11,372 nt of DNA from Clostridiales bacterium (GCA_012511485.1 JAAZFZ010000037.1:1-11372), one strand, 5' to 3'; positions 1 to 7,449 are shown, numbered from the stretch's first letter. Numbers and translations are program-made. The notes: generated by a model from the letters alone, not told the origin.

Positions 1-1923
1 ATAAGAGACCGAATATCCCTGTGTTATATAATTCCTTCTGCCGCTGTTATAGATTACACAGATAACCAGCCCGTCAGTGTCAAGATTTTCCCCGCAGTTA
101 TATGTGAGCTTATGGGGAGGTGTTTCTATTTCGATTCCGGCTACGGTCAGCGGCAAAACAAAGACACTGAACAAAGCGGAAAAGCCGTTATATGTCACAT
201 AGACTTTTTTCATGCCCGCTGTGGTCGTATCGACACTGCTCATTGTGTAACCCGAAACATTCTCCGTTTCACCGTTATTGTAAACGGCGGTAACAATAAG
301 ACCTGACGAGTCAAACTGCTCGCCCTGATAATAAATGGTTTTCAAAGGCATTGATTTAATGCAAATTGAAGTCAGGGCTATTTCAACAACATTAATATCA
401 AAAGATATCGTATGTCCGAAATACTCAACCACAACGGTTTTCTCTCCGGGAGTTGTCATGTCAACAGGCGCTACCATATCTTTGCTGACATCAATAATTC
501 TAATAAACTCATGCGTGCCGTTGGAGTAAGTTATTTTTAAGGTGGTGTCCAACAATATCAGTTTTTCAAATTGATAATATCTAAGCCGAGCGGGCAATGA
601 ATTAAAAGACACATCAATAATGCTAATATATTCACTGTTATCAATCAGTTGTGGATAACCGCAGTTGGTTTCTTTGTCAATCGTCCATATGTATTCAAAG
701 TCAAATCCCTCATATGTTTCCTCAAGGCTCTTGTTTTCATCTGTAAAATCCCAATAGCAGTTTGTCAGAGAACCTTGTAAATTTCTCCCTGAAATACGGT
801 CTATATACAGCTCCGCTTCGCCCGAACCCTTTGCGTAATATGAAACATAGGTGTTACTGTAAGTGTTTTCAATATAGCTGTTATCATTAAATCCAGCAAT
901 GCCGCCCGCACAAACACTGAGGTTACCGTTGTTGTTTCCGTCACCGCTCATAGTGCCTGTGTTATAGCTGTTGCAGATTATCCCTTCATTATTTAAAAGC
1001 CCTGTGATTCCCCCCATATATAGCTGCGCAGTAGCATCGTCAACCAAATTTTCGTAAGAGCATGCCGTGTCCGCTTTGATAGTTATATTGCCGCTGTTAT
1101 AACACTCGCTGATAGTTCCATTGGAATTCTCCCCCGTTATTCCGCCGGCATGAGTGAGAATCCATGACCCCTTCAAGCCCCCTTCATCAAAGCCTGTTGC
1201 CGCAGAGTCTGAAACTGCATTTATGTAAGCAGAACTCCTGCAAAAAAACAGATTTCCCATGTTTCGCCCTGCAATACCGCCAAGGTACTCATAAATATCG
1301 GGTATATAATCGGGGCCGAGGGTACCGGGAATTTCAAGACTATTCAGGGTTCGTGCTGATATACTAAGATTGCCCTGAGAGCTGCAATGTGAGACAGTTC
1401 CTGCGTTGGCATTATCGCCTGTAATAAAACCGCAGTAAACTTCAATGTCCAAACATGATGTGCTCAGTGAATAATCTATCGAGGCTTCTACATTGCAGTT
1501 GAAAATACTGCCGCAATTGAGCGCAGCTATACACCCAATGTAAGAGGTATAGGATGTTATGCTGCAATTTGTGATGTTCAGATTCTTGACAGTTCCGCGA
1601 TTTCTGCCTAAAAGGCCGATATACCCTTCCTGCGCAAGAAGACTGAAGTTTGAAACCGTAAAACCGTTCCCGTCAAGGGTGCCAGAAAAATCTAATGCTA
1701 ATGGGTATAGGCTGCTACCTGATAAATCAATATCATTCATCAGAATATAGCACCCGCCGGCATTGTTGCCTATGCCTTCCAGCTCATCTGCAGTGTGAAT
1801 GGGCGTGAAGCCTTCAGGTATAAAATTCGCAGCCGCAATAAAACCTGTTCCAAAGGGTAATGCCGTAAACAGTAAAGCTGCTGCAAGTAATAACGATATT
1901 GACTTTTTGTAAATTTTGTTCAT
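1..1923 (-). CDS. Secreted GLUG-repeat protein with bacterial Ig-like (group 3) domains, C-terminus cut off by window edge
   Basis: I translated this frame by hand: 641 codons from an ATG at 1923 down to base 1 with no stop, so the 3' end lies outside the window. Residues 1-31 look like a Sec signal peptide (basic start MNKIYKK, then a hydrophobic LLLAAALLF core). Residues about 45-430 resemble GLUG-repeat surface proteins: an entry segment (ELEGIGNNAGGCYILMNDI, then GTLDGNGFTV), repeated GGIAGRN / GGITGEN / GGITGLL / GGIAGFN units each followed by a segment such as YNSGNI or YNTGTM, and a closing IDKETNCGYPQL. Residues about 437-513 and 518-590 match group 3 bacterial Ig-like domains (YYQGEQFDSSGLIVTAVYNN, then TTAGMKKVYVTYNG); a third begins near 596. 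No enzyme domain is visible. It is probably exported and wall-associated or extracellular; ligand unknown. A GGGAGG ribosome binding site lies 7 bases before ATG. It appears to be a separate transcription unit from yebC. Confidence 0.85.
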   Translation of the reverse strand, partial: MNKIYKKSISLLLAAALLFTALPFGTGFIAAANFIPEGFTPIHTADELEGIGNNAGGCYILMNDIDLSGSSLYPLALDFSGTLDGNGFTVSNFSLLAQEGYIGLLGRNRGTVKNLNITNCSITSYTSYIGCIAALNCGSIFNCNVEASIDYSLSTSCLDIEVYCGFITGDNANAGTVSHCSSQGNLSISARTLNSLEIPGTLGPDYIPDIYEYLGGIAGRNMGNLFFCRSSAYINAVSDSAATGFDEGGLKGSWILTHAGGITGENSNGTISECYNSGNITIKADTACSYENLVDDATAQLYMGGITGLLNNEGIICNSYNTGTMSGDGNNNGNLSVCAGGIAGFNDNSYIENTYSNTYVSYYAKGSGEAELYIDRISGRNLQGSLTNCYWDFTDENKSLEETYEGFDFEYIWTIDKETNCGYPQLIDNSEYISIIDVSFNSLPARLRYYQFEKLILLDTTLKITYSNGTHEFIRIIDVSKDMVAPVDMTTPGEKTVVVEYFGHTISFDINVVEIALTSICIKSMPLKTIYYQGEQFDSSGLIVTAVYNNGETENVSGYTMSSVDTTTAGMKKVYVTYNGFSALFSVFVLPLTVAGIEIETPPHKLTYNCGENLDTDGLVICVIYNSGRRNYITQGYSVSY

Positions 1924-2159
1924 AATCAGCCTCCCATTCCTATTTCGTATATGATGATAATTATATGACAATTTTTTCCAGTAGTCAAACAAAGAATAAA
2001 GACAAAAGCCAAAGTGCATTAATGGGTTTTTAGAACAATTTGGAGGTTTTTGTAGGAAATTGGATGTCTGACCATAGCTATGGAGATTATTGTAAAACTT
2101 TTTTTCGGCTACAACGCTCTAACCCGGTGCAAAGTCGGAAAGTGCAAATCATTTTTTGC
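1924..2159. other. Intergenic region between yebC terminator and the GLUG protein gene
   Basis: No gene is supported here. It contains the promoter of the GLUG-domain gene (listed separately), the short 5' leader of about 30 bases, and upstream AT-rich DNA. A perfect 12-base palindrome, CCATAGCTATGG, lies at 2072-2083, about 84 bases upstream of the -35 box. Three TTTGCA words occur on the minus strand just after the yebC terminator (about 2128-2162). None of these can be tied to a known regulator from sequence alone. Confidence 0.6.
1960..1988 (-). promoter_or_regulatory. Strong sigma-A type promoter of the GLUG protein gene
   Basis: On the minus strand there is TTGACT (1988-1983), a 17-base spacer, then a perfect TATAAT (1965-1960). 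Transcription would start near 1953, giving a leader of about 30 bases that carries the GGGAGG ribosome binding site. This is one base off the full consensus, so the gene is probably transcribed independently of yebC. Confidence 0.85.
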
Positions 2160-2196
2160 AAAAATAAAAAGGCGGAAGGTTATTGGTCCTCCCGCC
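2160..2196 (-). terminator. Intrinsic terminator after yebC
   Basis: On the minus strand a 9-bp stem GGCGGGAGG / CCTTCCGCC (one G-U pair) with an 8-base loop spans 2196-2171. It is followed at once by the tract TTTTTATTTTT. It starts 12 bases after the yebC TAA stop. This is a textbook Rho-independent terminator and separates yebC from the GLUG gene. Confidence 0.92.
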
Positions 2197-2208
2197 ATAG
2201 GTTATATA

Positions 2209-2946
2209 TTATTGATAATCGTCTGCATTCTCCCAGTTATGCCAGACGGCCTGGACATCATCATTATCCTCAAACATTTCAAGCATTTTGCCCATATTTT
2301 TGATATCTTCTTCTTTTTCAAGTGCTGCGTATGTAGTCGGCACATACTCAACCTCGGCAGCAAGAAATTTATAACCCTGCGCCTCGAGAGCGTCACAGAC
2401 CTTGCCGAAATCGAATGGCTCTGTGCGGATATCATAAATACCTTCATCTGTCAGAAAATCGACTGCACCAGCTTCGAGAGCGGCATCCATGAGCTTCTCT
2501 TCATCAACGCCCTCCTGCTCAATCGCAATGACACCCTGCTTGTTAAACATAAAGGAGACTCAGCCTGTTTGCCCCATGTTGCCGCCGAACTTGTCAAAAT
2601 AGTGGCGCATTTCGCCCGCTGTTCTGTTGCGATTGTCGGTCAATGTTTCCACAATAACCGCTATTCCGGAGGGACCGTAGCCCTCATAGATTATCTCTTC
2701 ATAGTTGTTGCTCCCGCCTTCTCCGGCAGCCTTTTTAATAATTCTTTCAATATTTTCATTCGGGACATTATTTGCCTTTGCTTTGGCAATAACATCTTTT
2801 AATTTTGAATTGGAGCCGGGGTCTGCTCCCCCTTCACGCACGGCAACAGCTATTTCCCGCCCCATTTTGGTAAAAATTTTAGCGCGCTGATTATCTGTTT
2901 TTTCTTTTTTGCGCTTAATTGTGCTCCACTTGGAATGTCCTGACAT
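2209..2946 (-). CDS. yebC: YebC/TACO1-family translation factor, interrupted by one in-frame TGA (codon 129)
   Basis: Both halves match the YebC (DUF28) family over its normal length, about 245 residues. The first half starts MSGHSKWSTIKRKKEKTD and includes the signatures IFTKMGREI, NVPNENIERIIKKA and IIYEGYGPSGIAVIVE, then LTDNRNRTAGEMRHYF and GGNMGQTG. The frame then meets TGA (2562-2560) and continues without a shift as VSFMFNKQGVIAIE to VQAVWHNWENADDYQ and TAA. From memory, family members read roughly GG-N-L/M-G-x-x-G-C/S-V-S/A, so the TGA sits where Cys or Ser is expected. YebC/TACO1 proteins are ribosome-associated and reported to help synthesis of difficult (proline-rich) sequences; older work calls them transcriptional regulators. 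ATG at 2946 is preceded by GGTGAT. The TGA may be a sequencing error, a recent nonsense mutation, or recoding. The ATG at 2550 could allow reinitiation, but no ribosome binding site precedes it. Confidence 0.88.
2560..2562 (-). other. In-frame TGA codon inside yebC at an expected Cys position
   Basis: Plus-strand bases TCA at 2560-2562 read TGA on the coding strand, in frame with both conserved halves of YebC. One base change at 2560 gives TGC or TGT (Cys). Five other genes here (obg, mrnC, yitT, kdgK, uxuA) end in TGA at the expected place, so TGA is an ordinary stop in this genome and general reassignment is unlikely. Only weak base pairing is visible in the next 40 bases, so a SECIS element is not convincing. 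Confidence 0.9.
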
Positions 2947-2979
2947 AAAATATCACCGTTCCTATAAAAAGTCAAAAAT

Positions 2980-3008
2980 ATTATATCATACAGCAACATA
3001 AACATCAA
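2980..3008 (-). promoter_or_regulatory. Sigma-A type promoter of yebC with extended -10
   Basis: On the minus strand TTGATG (3008-3003), a 17-base spacer, and TATAAT (2985-2980) preceded by TG one base upstream, which is the extended -10 form. It lies in the 71-base gap between the yitT stop and the yebC start. It predicts a leader of about 25-30 bases and makes yebC independent of the upstream operon. Confidence 0.85.
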
Positions 3009-3017
3009 TGCTTACGG

Positions 3018-3908
3018 TCACAGGTCGCTTGTAAACGCCTTGAAGCCCTCACCGATAACCTCGTTTGCCTCAGCAATAATCGTGAAGGTTTTTTCATCCA
3101 CGCTTCTGACGATTTTATTTATTTTATGAACCTCGCTGCTCCTCACAACACAAAGGAGCATACTCTTCAATTCACCCGTATAGCCGCCTTTTGCGGGGAT
3201 AATCGAAACCCCTCTTTTTGTACGGCCAGTGATTTCCTTTGCAACTGCATCGGCATGATTGGTGAAAACCATGAGCATTTTGCCGTGCCCCGTACCATAC
3301 AAGAAATAGTCCATCGTCTGTGAGCTGACGAACATGACAACTGCGGCATAAAGTGCGCTTTCAGCATTTTTGAACACGACTGCCGCAAGCACAATAATAA
3401 AGGCATCCGTTACCATTATTATTCTGCCGATTGTTACATGGGGAAAGGCTCTTCTGACAAGCTTACCTATTATATCCGTGCCGCCGGTGGTAGCACCTCT
3501 CATAATAACAACGGCAAGACCGACTCCCGAAATTGCACCACAGAAAAGAGCTGCAAGAAGCGGGTCACCTTTATATGCGGGCATAACAGGGTTCAATATA
3601 TCGAGCAAAGCGGAGAGAATAACTGTTACCCAGAGGGTTTTTGAAACAAACTTCCAACCGATAAAAATCCATGCCAGAATTATCAGCGGGATATTGAGAA
3701 CAAGATTTGTGAGCCCTATGGGAGTTCCCAGCAGGTGATTAATAATTATTGCAAGGCCGGATGTTCCGCTCTGTGCAATTTCGTTTGGCAAGGCAAAACA
3801 GACAATTGCAACAGAATACATGGCACTTCCGATTACCCACACAATATTGTCAATGATTAGGCTCGTAACAGCCTTGCGGGATATTTTTCTCCTCTTTTTA
3901 ACCGGCAT
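3018..3908 (-). CDS. YitT family membrane protein (DUF161/DUF2179)
   Basis: This 296-residue protein has the YitT layout: a basic N-terminus (MPVKKRRKISRK), about six hydrophobic segments (approximately residues 17-40, 66-86, 92-107, 116-138, 160-179 and 184-205), then a soluble C-terminal domain of about 85 residues that fits DUF2179. Family-like motifs include QSGTSGLAIIINHLLG and MRGATTGGTDIIGKLV. It is an integral cytoplasmic-membrane protein of unknown biochemical role; the family is widespread in Firmicutes. The reading frame is open further upstream to 3983, but the ATG at 3908 is chosen because GGAGG stands 8 bases before it and the upstream extension would overlap mrnC. It follows mrnC by 22 bases and likely belongs to the same transcript. 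Stop is TGA. Confidence 0.88.
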   Translation of the reverse strand: MPVKKRRKISRKAVTSLIIDNIVWVIGSAMYSVAIVCFALPNEIAQSGTSGLAIIINHLLGTPIGLTNLVLNIPLIILAWIFIGWKFVSKTLWVTVILSALLDILNPVMPAYKGDPLLAALFCGAISGVGLAVVIMRGATTGGTDIIGKLVRRAFPHVTIGRIIMVTDAFIIVLAAVVFKNAESALYAAVVMFVSSQTMDYFLYGTGHGKMLMVFTNHADAVAKEITGRTKRGVSIIPAKGGYTGELKSMLLCVVRSSEVHKINKIVRSVDEKTFTIIAEANEVIGEGFKAFTSDL

Positions 3909-3930
3909 ATTGTCAGCCTCCAGATTAATA

Positions 3931-4326
3931 TCAGTCAAGCCAGGTCTTTCGCACGGCATCGAATATTTCGGCAATTCTTTCATTCCTGCCCGAAAGGTAT
4001 AAAAAACCTATCAGACATTCAAAGCCGGTCGCAAGGTGGTAATCCTCACCGCTCGAGTTTTTCGGTGTGTGAGAGGTATGCGCATTTCTACCCCTGCGAA
4101 GAATATCCTTTTCCTCCTGAGTCAGATGCTCCGCTATTGCGGCGGCCGCCTTCGCCTGTGAGCCTGCACAGACTTTTCCGGCGCACAGTGAATGAAGTGT
4201 GCCGACAGGTCTGTTTGCCTGAGCAACATAGTATTCGCGCACCAAAAGGTCAAAAACCGCATCGCCCACAAAAGCAAGGTTCAATGGGCTTAAAAGCAGC
4301 GGATTTACATTCAAATCATCTGACAT
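3931..4326 (-). CDS. mrnC: Mini-ribonuclease III
   Basis: A 131-residue protein that consists only of an RNase III catalytic domain without a double-stranded RNA binding domain, the usual size for MrnC. The signature NLAFVGDAVFDLLVREY (residues 16-32) holds the metal-binding Asp22; RRGRNAHTSHTPKN (77-90) and ATGFECLIGFLYLSGR (99-114), with catalytic Glu103, complete the active site. In Bacillus subtilis the enzyme matures the ends of 23S rRNA from the precursor. The frame extends upstream to 4581, but that part overlaps obg and is not MrnC-like, so I take the ATG at 4326, whose first 11 bases overlap the end of obg. No clear ribosome binding site precedes it, which suggests translational coupling to obg. 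Its partner obg also acts on the large ribosomal subunit, so the pairing is functionally sensible. Confidence 0.9.
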   Translation of the reverse strand: MSDDLNVNPLLLSPLNLAFVGDAVFDLLVREYYVAQANRPVGTLHSLCAGKVCAGSQAKAAAAIAEHLTQEEKDILRRGRNAHTSHTPKNSSGEDYHLATGFECLIGFLYLSGRNERIAEIFDAVRKTWLD

Positions 4327-5587
4327 AGTCAAATTCAAAGTCATATATGGACACCGTATCCCCTTCTGAAATTCCACGCTCCTCAAGGGCGTCAATAATT
4401 CCGCTCGAGTGCAGCACACGCTGAAAATACTGGAGCGATTCATAGTCGTCAAGGTCGGTTCGCTGAAGAATACTGAGAAGCCACGGAGCTTCAACAAAAT
4501 ATACTCCGTCATTGACCGTGATTTCAAAGCCGCTGGTCTTTTTCTTTTCAAAAAACTCAACGGGTATTTCCTCATGCTCATAAAGCTTTATGGGGGGGAG
4601 AGATGAGAGCATTTTTGAAATCTCATTTATAACCTCCCTTGTTCCTTCAGCAATTGGAGCGCACATTTTGAGAAGCTTGTACCCCTTATCAGTCATATAT
4701 TTTTCAAGCGTTTCCATCTGACTGTCCGTTGCAAGGTCGATTTTGTTTGCAACGACAATCTGCGGGAGTTGTGCAAGCTCGGAGTTGAAAGCCTTGAGCT
4801 CCGAATTTATTTTTTCAAAATCCTCAACAGGGTTCCTGCCCTCGCTGCCTGCGGCATCAAGAATATGCACAAGCATCCTGCAACGCTCAACATGGCGCAG
4901 GAATTCGTGCCCGAGCCCTATCCCCTCGCTTGCACCCTCAATAAGTCCGGGAATATCCGCCATAACAAAGGCTCTGCCTTCGCCAAGGCGCACAACGCCG
5001 AGAACAGGTGTAAGAGTGGTGAAATGATAATCGGCAATTATGGGCTTTGCTTCGCTGACAACTGGAATAAAGGTGGATTTGCCGACATTTGGGAACCCCA
5101 GAAGCCCGACATCGGCAAGGAGCTTGAGTTCGAGGCTGACCTCCCATTCCTCGCCGGGCGCACCGTTTTTTGCGAATCTGGGTGTCTGGCGTGTCGGTGT
5201 GGCAAAATGAGAATTGCCCCAGCCTCCTCTGCCGCCCTTTGCGGCAATGAACGACTCATTTGACGACATATCCGCCATGATTTTGCCGCTTTCGACTTCA
5301 CGAATTATTGTGCCTCGGGGCACTCTGATTATTAAGTCCTCGCCGCTCCTTCCGCTCCTTCTGTTCGGCTCGCCGTTTTTACCGTCAGGCGCCTTATATT
5401 TTCTCTTATAGCGGAAGTCCGCAAGAGTTGAGAGATTGTCGTCAACAACAAACATAATATTGCCGCCCCGCCCGCCGTCGCCGCCGTCGGGGCCGCCGGA
5501 GGCTACATATTTCTCTCTGTGAAAGGCGACGGCACCATTGCCGCCGTTACCTGCTATTATTTTGACCTTCGCTATATCAACAAACAT
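4316..5587 (-). CDS. obg: GTPase Obg/CgtA, 50S ribosome assembly and growth control
   Basis: The 423-residue protein has all three Obg parts: the glycine-rich N-terminal Obg fold (residues 1-158, starting MFVDIAKVKIIAGNGGNGAV), the GTPase domain (about 159-330) and the C-terminal OCT domain (about 340-423, ending YDFEFDYVR). G-domain motifs are GFPNVGKST (164-172, Walker A), DYHFTTL (186-192), DIPG (211-214) and NKID (281-284). The last GTPase motif is CAP (309-311) where many Obg proteins have SA. The helix after Walker A reads FIPVVS (173-178), while family members I recall have LLSVVS; the proline is unusual. The start at 5587 is preferred over the open frame up to 5647 because it has GGAGG 6 bases upstream and matches the family N-terminus. 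Obg binds the large subunit during late assembly. It follows eda by 28 bases, so it could be cotranscribed with uronate genes. Confidence 0.96.
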   Translation of the reverse strand: MFVDIAKVKIIAGNGGNGAVAFHREKYVASGGPDGGDGGRGGNIMFVVDDNLSTLADFRYKRKYKAPDGKNGEPNRRSGRSGEDLIIRVPRGTIIREVESGKIMADMSSNESFIAAKGGRGGWGNSHFATPTRQTPRFAKNGAPGEEWEVSLELKLLADVGLLGFPNVGKSTFIPVVSEAKPIIADYHFTTLTPVLGVVRLGEGRAFVMADIPGLIEGASEGIGLGHEFLRHVERCRMLVHILDAAGSEGRNPVEDFEKINSELKAFNSELAQLPQIVVANKIDLATDSQMETLEKYMTDKGYKLLKMCAPIAEGTREVINEISKMLSSLPPIKLYEHEEIPVEFFEKKKTSGFEITVNDGVYFVEAPWLLSILQRTDLDDYESLQYFQRVLHSSGIIDALEERGISEGDTVSIYDFEFDYVR

Positions 5588-5615
5588 TGCTTCCTCCGCG
5601 GTAAATATAAGATTA

Positions 5616-6260
5616 TTATTGACCTCTTGCAGCCTTAATATTGGCAATAAACTGTTTTGCCGTTTGAGTTATCTTTTTATAATCCCCTGTTTTTGCACCT
5701 GCCGTAAGAGAGCTGCCCGCACCAACGGCAACGGCACCCGCTTTTATCCACTGACCGACATTGTCAACATCTACGCCGCCTGTCGGCATCATTCTCGCAT
5801 AGGGAATCGGACCCTTGATTGCCTTTATTATTTTCGGGCCGAAGACATCCCCGGGAAAGATTTTTAGTATATCAGCGCCCGCCTGCATTGCCATGACTGC
5901 CTCACGCACCGTCATCACTCCGGGCATGACCGCAACTCTGTAGCCGTTGCACATTTTGACCGTTTCAAGGTCAAGGTACGGGCTGACTATATATTGCGCA
6001 CCCGAAAGCATTGCTATTCTTGCGGTTGCGGCATCCATAACAGTGCCTGCTCCAAGGATAATCTGCTCAGGAGTATATATTTTTGCAAGGCTTTCAATCA
6101 CCTTATCAGCTTGCGGCACGGTGAAGGTCAGCTCTATTGCCGCAACTCCGCCCTCAATGCAGGCGTTTGTGATTCTTTCTGCCTGCTCGGTTGTTTCGGC
6201 ACGCACAACTGCAACTATTCCGGCATCCTGAATCTTTGTCAGGATTAATTCCTTATCCAT
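5616..6260 (-). CDS. eda: Bifunctional KDPG / 4-hydroxy-2-oxoglutarate aldolase
   Basis: A 214-residue class I aldolase of the KDPG family. The Schiff-base lysine is Lys133 in ADILKIFPGD, the same number as in the Escherichia coli enzyme, and the catalytic Glu is Glu43 in AAIELTF. Phosphate and barrel motifs GAGTVMD and MPTGGVDVDNVGQW are present. It splits 2-keto-3-deoxy-6-phosphogluconate into pyruvate and glyceraldehyde-3-phosphate in the cytoplasm, the last step of the uronate pathway encoded here. Its ATG at 6260 has AAGGAG about 10 bases upstream and lies 19 bases after the kdgK stop, so the two are one operon. Firmicute genomes often call this gene kdgA. Stop is TAA. Confidence 0.94.
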   Translation of the reverse strand: MDKELILTKIQDAGIVAVVRAETTEQAERITNACIEGGVAAIELTFTVPQADKVIESLAKIYTPEQIILGAGTVMDAATARIAMLSGAQYIVSPYLDLETVKMCNGYRVAVMPGVMTVREAVMAMQAGADILKIFPGDVFGPKIIKAIKGPIPYARMMPTGGVDVDNVGQWIKAGAVAVGAGSSLTAGAKTGDYKKITQTAKQFIANIKAARGQ

Positions 6261-6279
6261 AATTTTGCTCTCCTTTTAT

Positions 6280-7377
6280 TCATCTGCGCACTCTAGCGCC
6301 CGCTCCGGCTACAATAGCTTCAACCTCTTTTTTGTCTGCCATTGAGGTATCGCCCGGAGTTGTCATTGCCAATGCGCCGTGTGCAACACCGTAATTGATT
6401 GCCTTGCTTGCATCGTTGAAGGTCATAAGCCCGTAAATAAGACCCGAGGCAAAGCTGTCGCCTCCGCCGACTCTGTCATATATCTCAAGGGCAGGGAAGT
6501 CAAGCCCTTTATATATCTTCCCGTCTGCCCAGCAGATGGCACTCCAGTCATTGATCGAAGCTGTTCTGACTGTTCTGAGCGTTGTGGCTATAACCTTAAA
6601 ATTCGGGTATGCCTTGACTGCATTATCTATCATTTTATAATAGCCGTCAATGTTGAGCTTTTTAAGCCCCTCATCGTTACCCTCCACCTCAAGCCCGAGG
6701 CAGGCAGTGAAATCCTCCTCATTGCCTATCATGACATCAATATGCCTGGCAATCTCTTTGTTGACCTGTTGAGCCCTTGTCTTGCCGCCGATATCCTTCC
6801 AGAGCGAGGGACGGTAATTGAGGTCATACGAAACAACCGTACCGTATTTTTTAGCCGCCTTGACTGCCTCAATGACTACCTGTGCCGCAGTTTGAGAAAG
6901 AGCGGCAAAGATGCCTCCGGTATGAAACCAGCGCACTCCCAGAGTGCCGAAAATGTACTCCCAGTCAATATCGCCCTCTTTTAGCTGAGAGACGGCGGTA
7001 TTGCCTCTGTCCGAAACGCCGACAGCGCCCCTTATGCCAAAGCCCCTCTCGGTGAAATTGAGCCCGTTTCTGACAGTTCTGCCTATTCCGTCATAGGGAA
7101 TCCATTTAATAAGAGAGGTATCGACACCGCCCTGAAGCATGAAATCTTCAACGAGCCTGCCCACTTCGTTATCCGCAAACGCCGTAACAGCTGCGGTTTT
7201 GAGCCCGAAGCACCGCCTCAGCCCCCTTGCAACATTGTATTCACCGCCGCCCTCCCAAACTCTGAAGCTGCGGGCAGTTTTTATCCTGCAGTTCCCGGGG
7301 TCGAGCCTGAGCATGACCTCACCCAAAGACACCATATCAAAGGTGCAGCACTCCCGTTTTTTGATTTTTAAATCCAT
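6280..7377 (-). CDS. kdgK: 2-keto-3-deoxygluconate kinase (PfkB/ribokinase family)
   Basis: A 365-residue sugar kinase of the PfkB family. The first signature is GGGEYNVARG (residues 43-52), which binds substrate, and the second is DRVGGGDSFASG (about 301-312), where Asp307 is the expected catalytic base; the usual GAGD is GGGD here. It is longer than the roughly 310-340 residues typical of KDG kinases. The substrate is inferred mainly from context: uxuA upstream makes KDG and the aldolase 19 bases downstream consumes KDPG, so phosphorylation of KDG by ATP is the missing step. The start at 7377 is preceded by GGTGAT; an alternative start is the internal ATG giving MVSLGEVMLRLD (residue 15), where homology to the family begins. 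A GC-rich hairpin lies in the 72-base gap between uxuB and this gene. Stop is TGA. Confidence 0.88.
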   Translation of the reverse strand: MDLKIKKRECCTFDMVSLGEVMLRLDPGNCRIKTARSFRVWEGGGEYNVARGLRRCFGLKTAAVTAFADNEVGRLVEDFMLQGGVDTSLIKWIPYDGIGRTVRNGLNFTERGFGIRGAVGVSDRGNTAVSQLKEGDIDWEYIFGTLGVRWFHTGGIFAALSQTAAQVVIEAVKAAKKYGTVVSYDLNYRPSLWKDIGGKTRAQQVNKEIARHIDVMIGNEEDFTACLGLEVEGNDEGLKKLNIDGYYKMIDNAVKAYPNFKVIATTLRTVRTASINDWSAICWADGKIYKGLDFPALEIYDRVGGGDSFASGLIYGLMTFNDASKAINYGVAHGALAMTTPGDTSMADKKEVEAIVAGAGARVRR

Positions 7378-7404
7378 ACAATCACCGTACCATAAATATT
7401 TGAC

Positions 7405-7440
7405 GGCGGGAGCAAAGCTCCCGCCCAGTAATTTGGGAGC
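7405..7440 (-). promoter_or_regulatory. Hairpin between uxuB and kdgK, possible attenuator or mRNA processing element
   Basis: On the minus strand a perfect 9-bp stem GGCGGGAGC / GCTCCCGCC with a TTT loop spans 7425-7405. No good T-tract follows (only GTCAAATATTTATGG), so it is at best a leaky terminator. A second GCTCCC at 7440-7435, just upstream, could pair with GGGAGC (7422-7417) and prevent the main stem, giving two mutually exclusive folds. The stem shares GGCGGGAG with the yebC terminator. Role inferred: partial termination or protection of the upstream mRNA end. Confidence 0.55.
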
Positions 7441-7449
7441 TCACTCGGA

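Noticed and set aside
2209..2550. The C-terminal YebC part as an independent gene starting at the ATG at 2550
   Set aside because: It begins in the middle of a conserved YebC segment, and the bases before the ATG (GTCTCCTTT) are not a ribosome binding site on this strand. Reinitiation after the TGA remains possible.
2500..2562. A SECIS element after the yebC TGA
   Set aside because: Only weak, interrupted pairings (for example UGU/ACA and CU/AG around a UUA loop) can be drawn within 40 bases, so selenocysteine is not claimed.
2080..2802. A 240-codon plus-strand open frame
   Set aside because: It lies antisense to yebC and its terminator, has no recognisable domains, and no ribosome binding site or promoter fits it.
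3909..3983. Upstream extension of the YitT protein by 25 residues
   Set aside because: It overlaps the mrnC coding end, while the ATG at 3908 has a well-placed GGAGG.
6379..6984. A 201-codon plus-strand open frame
   Set aside because: It is wholly antisense to kdgK, whose protein matches a known family along this stretch.
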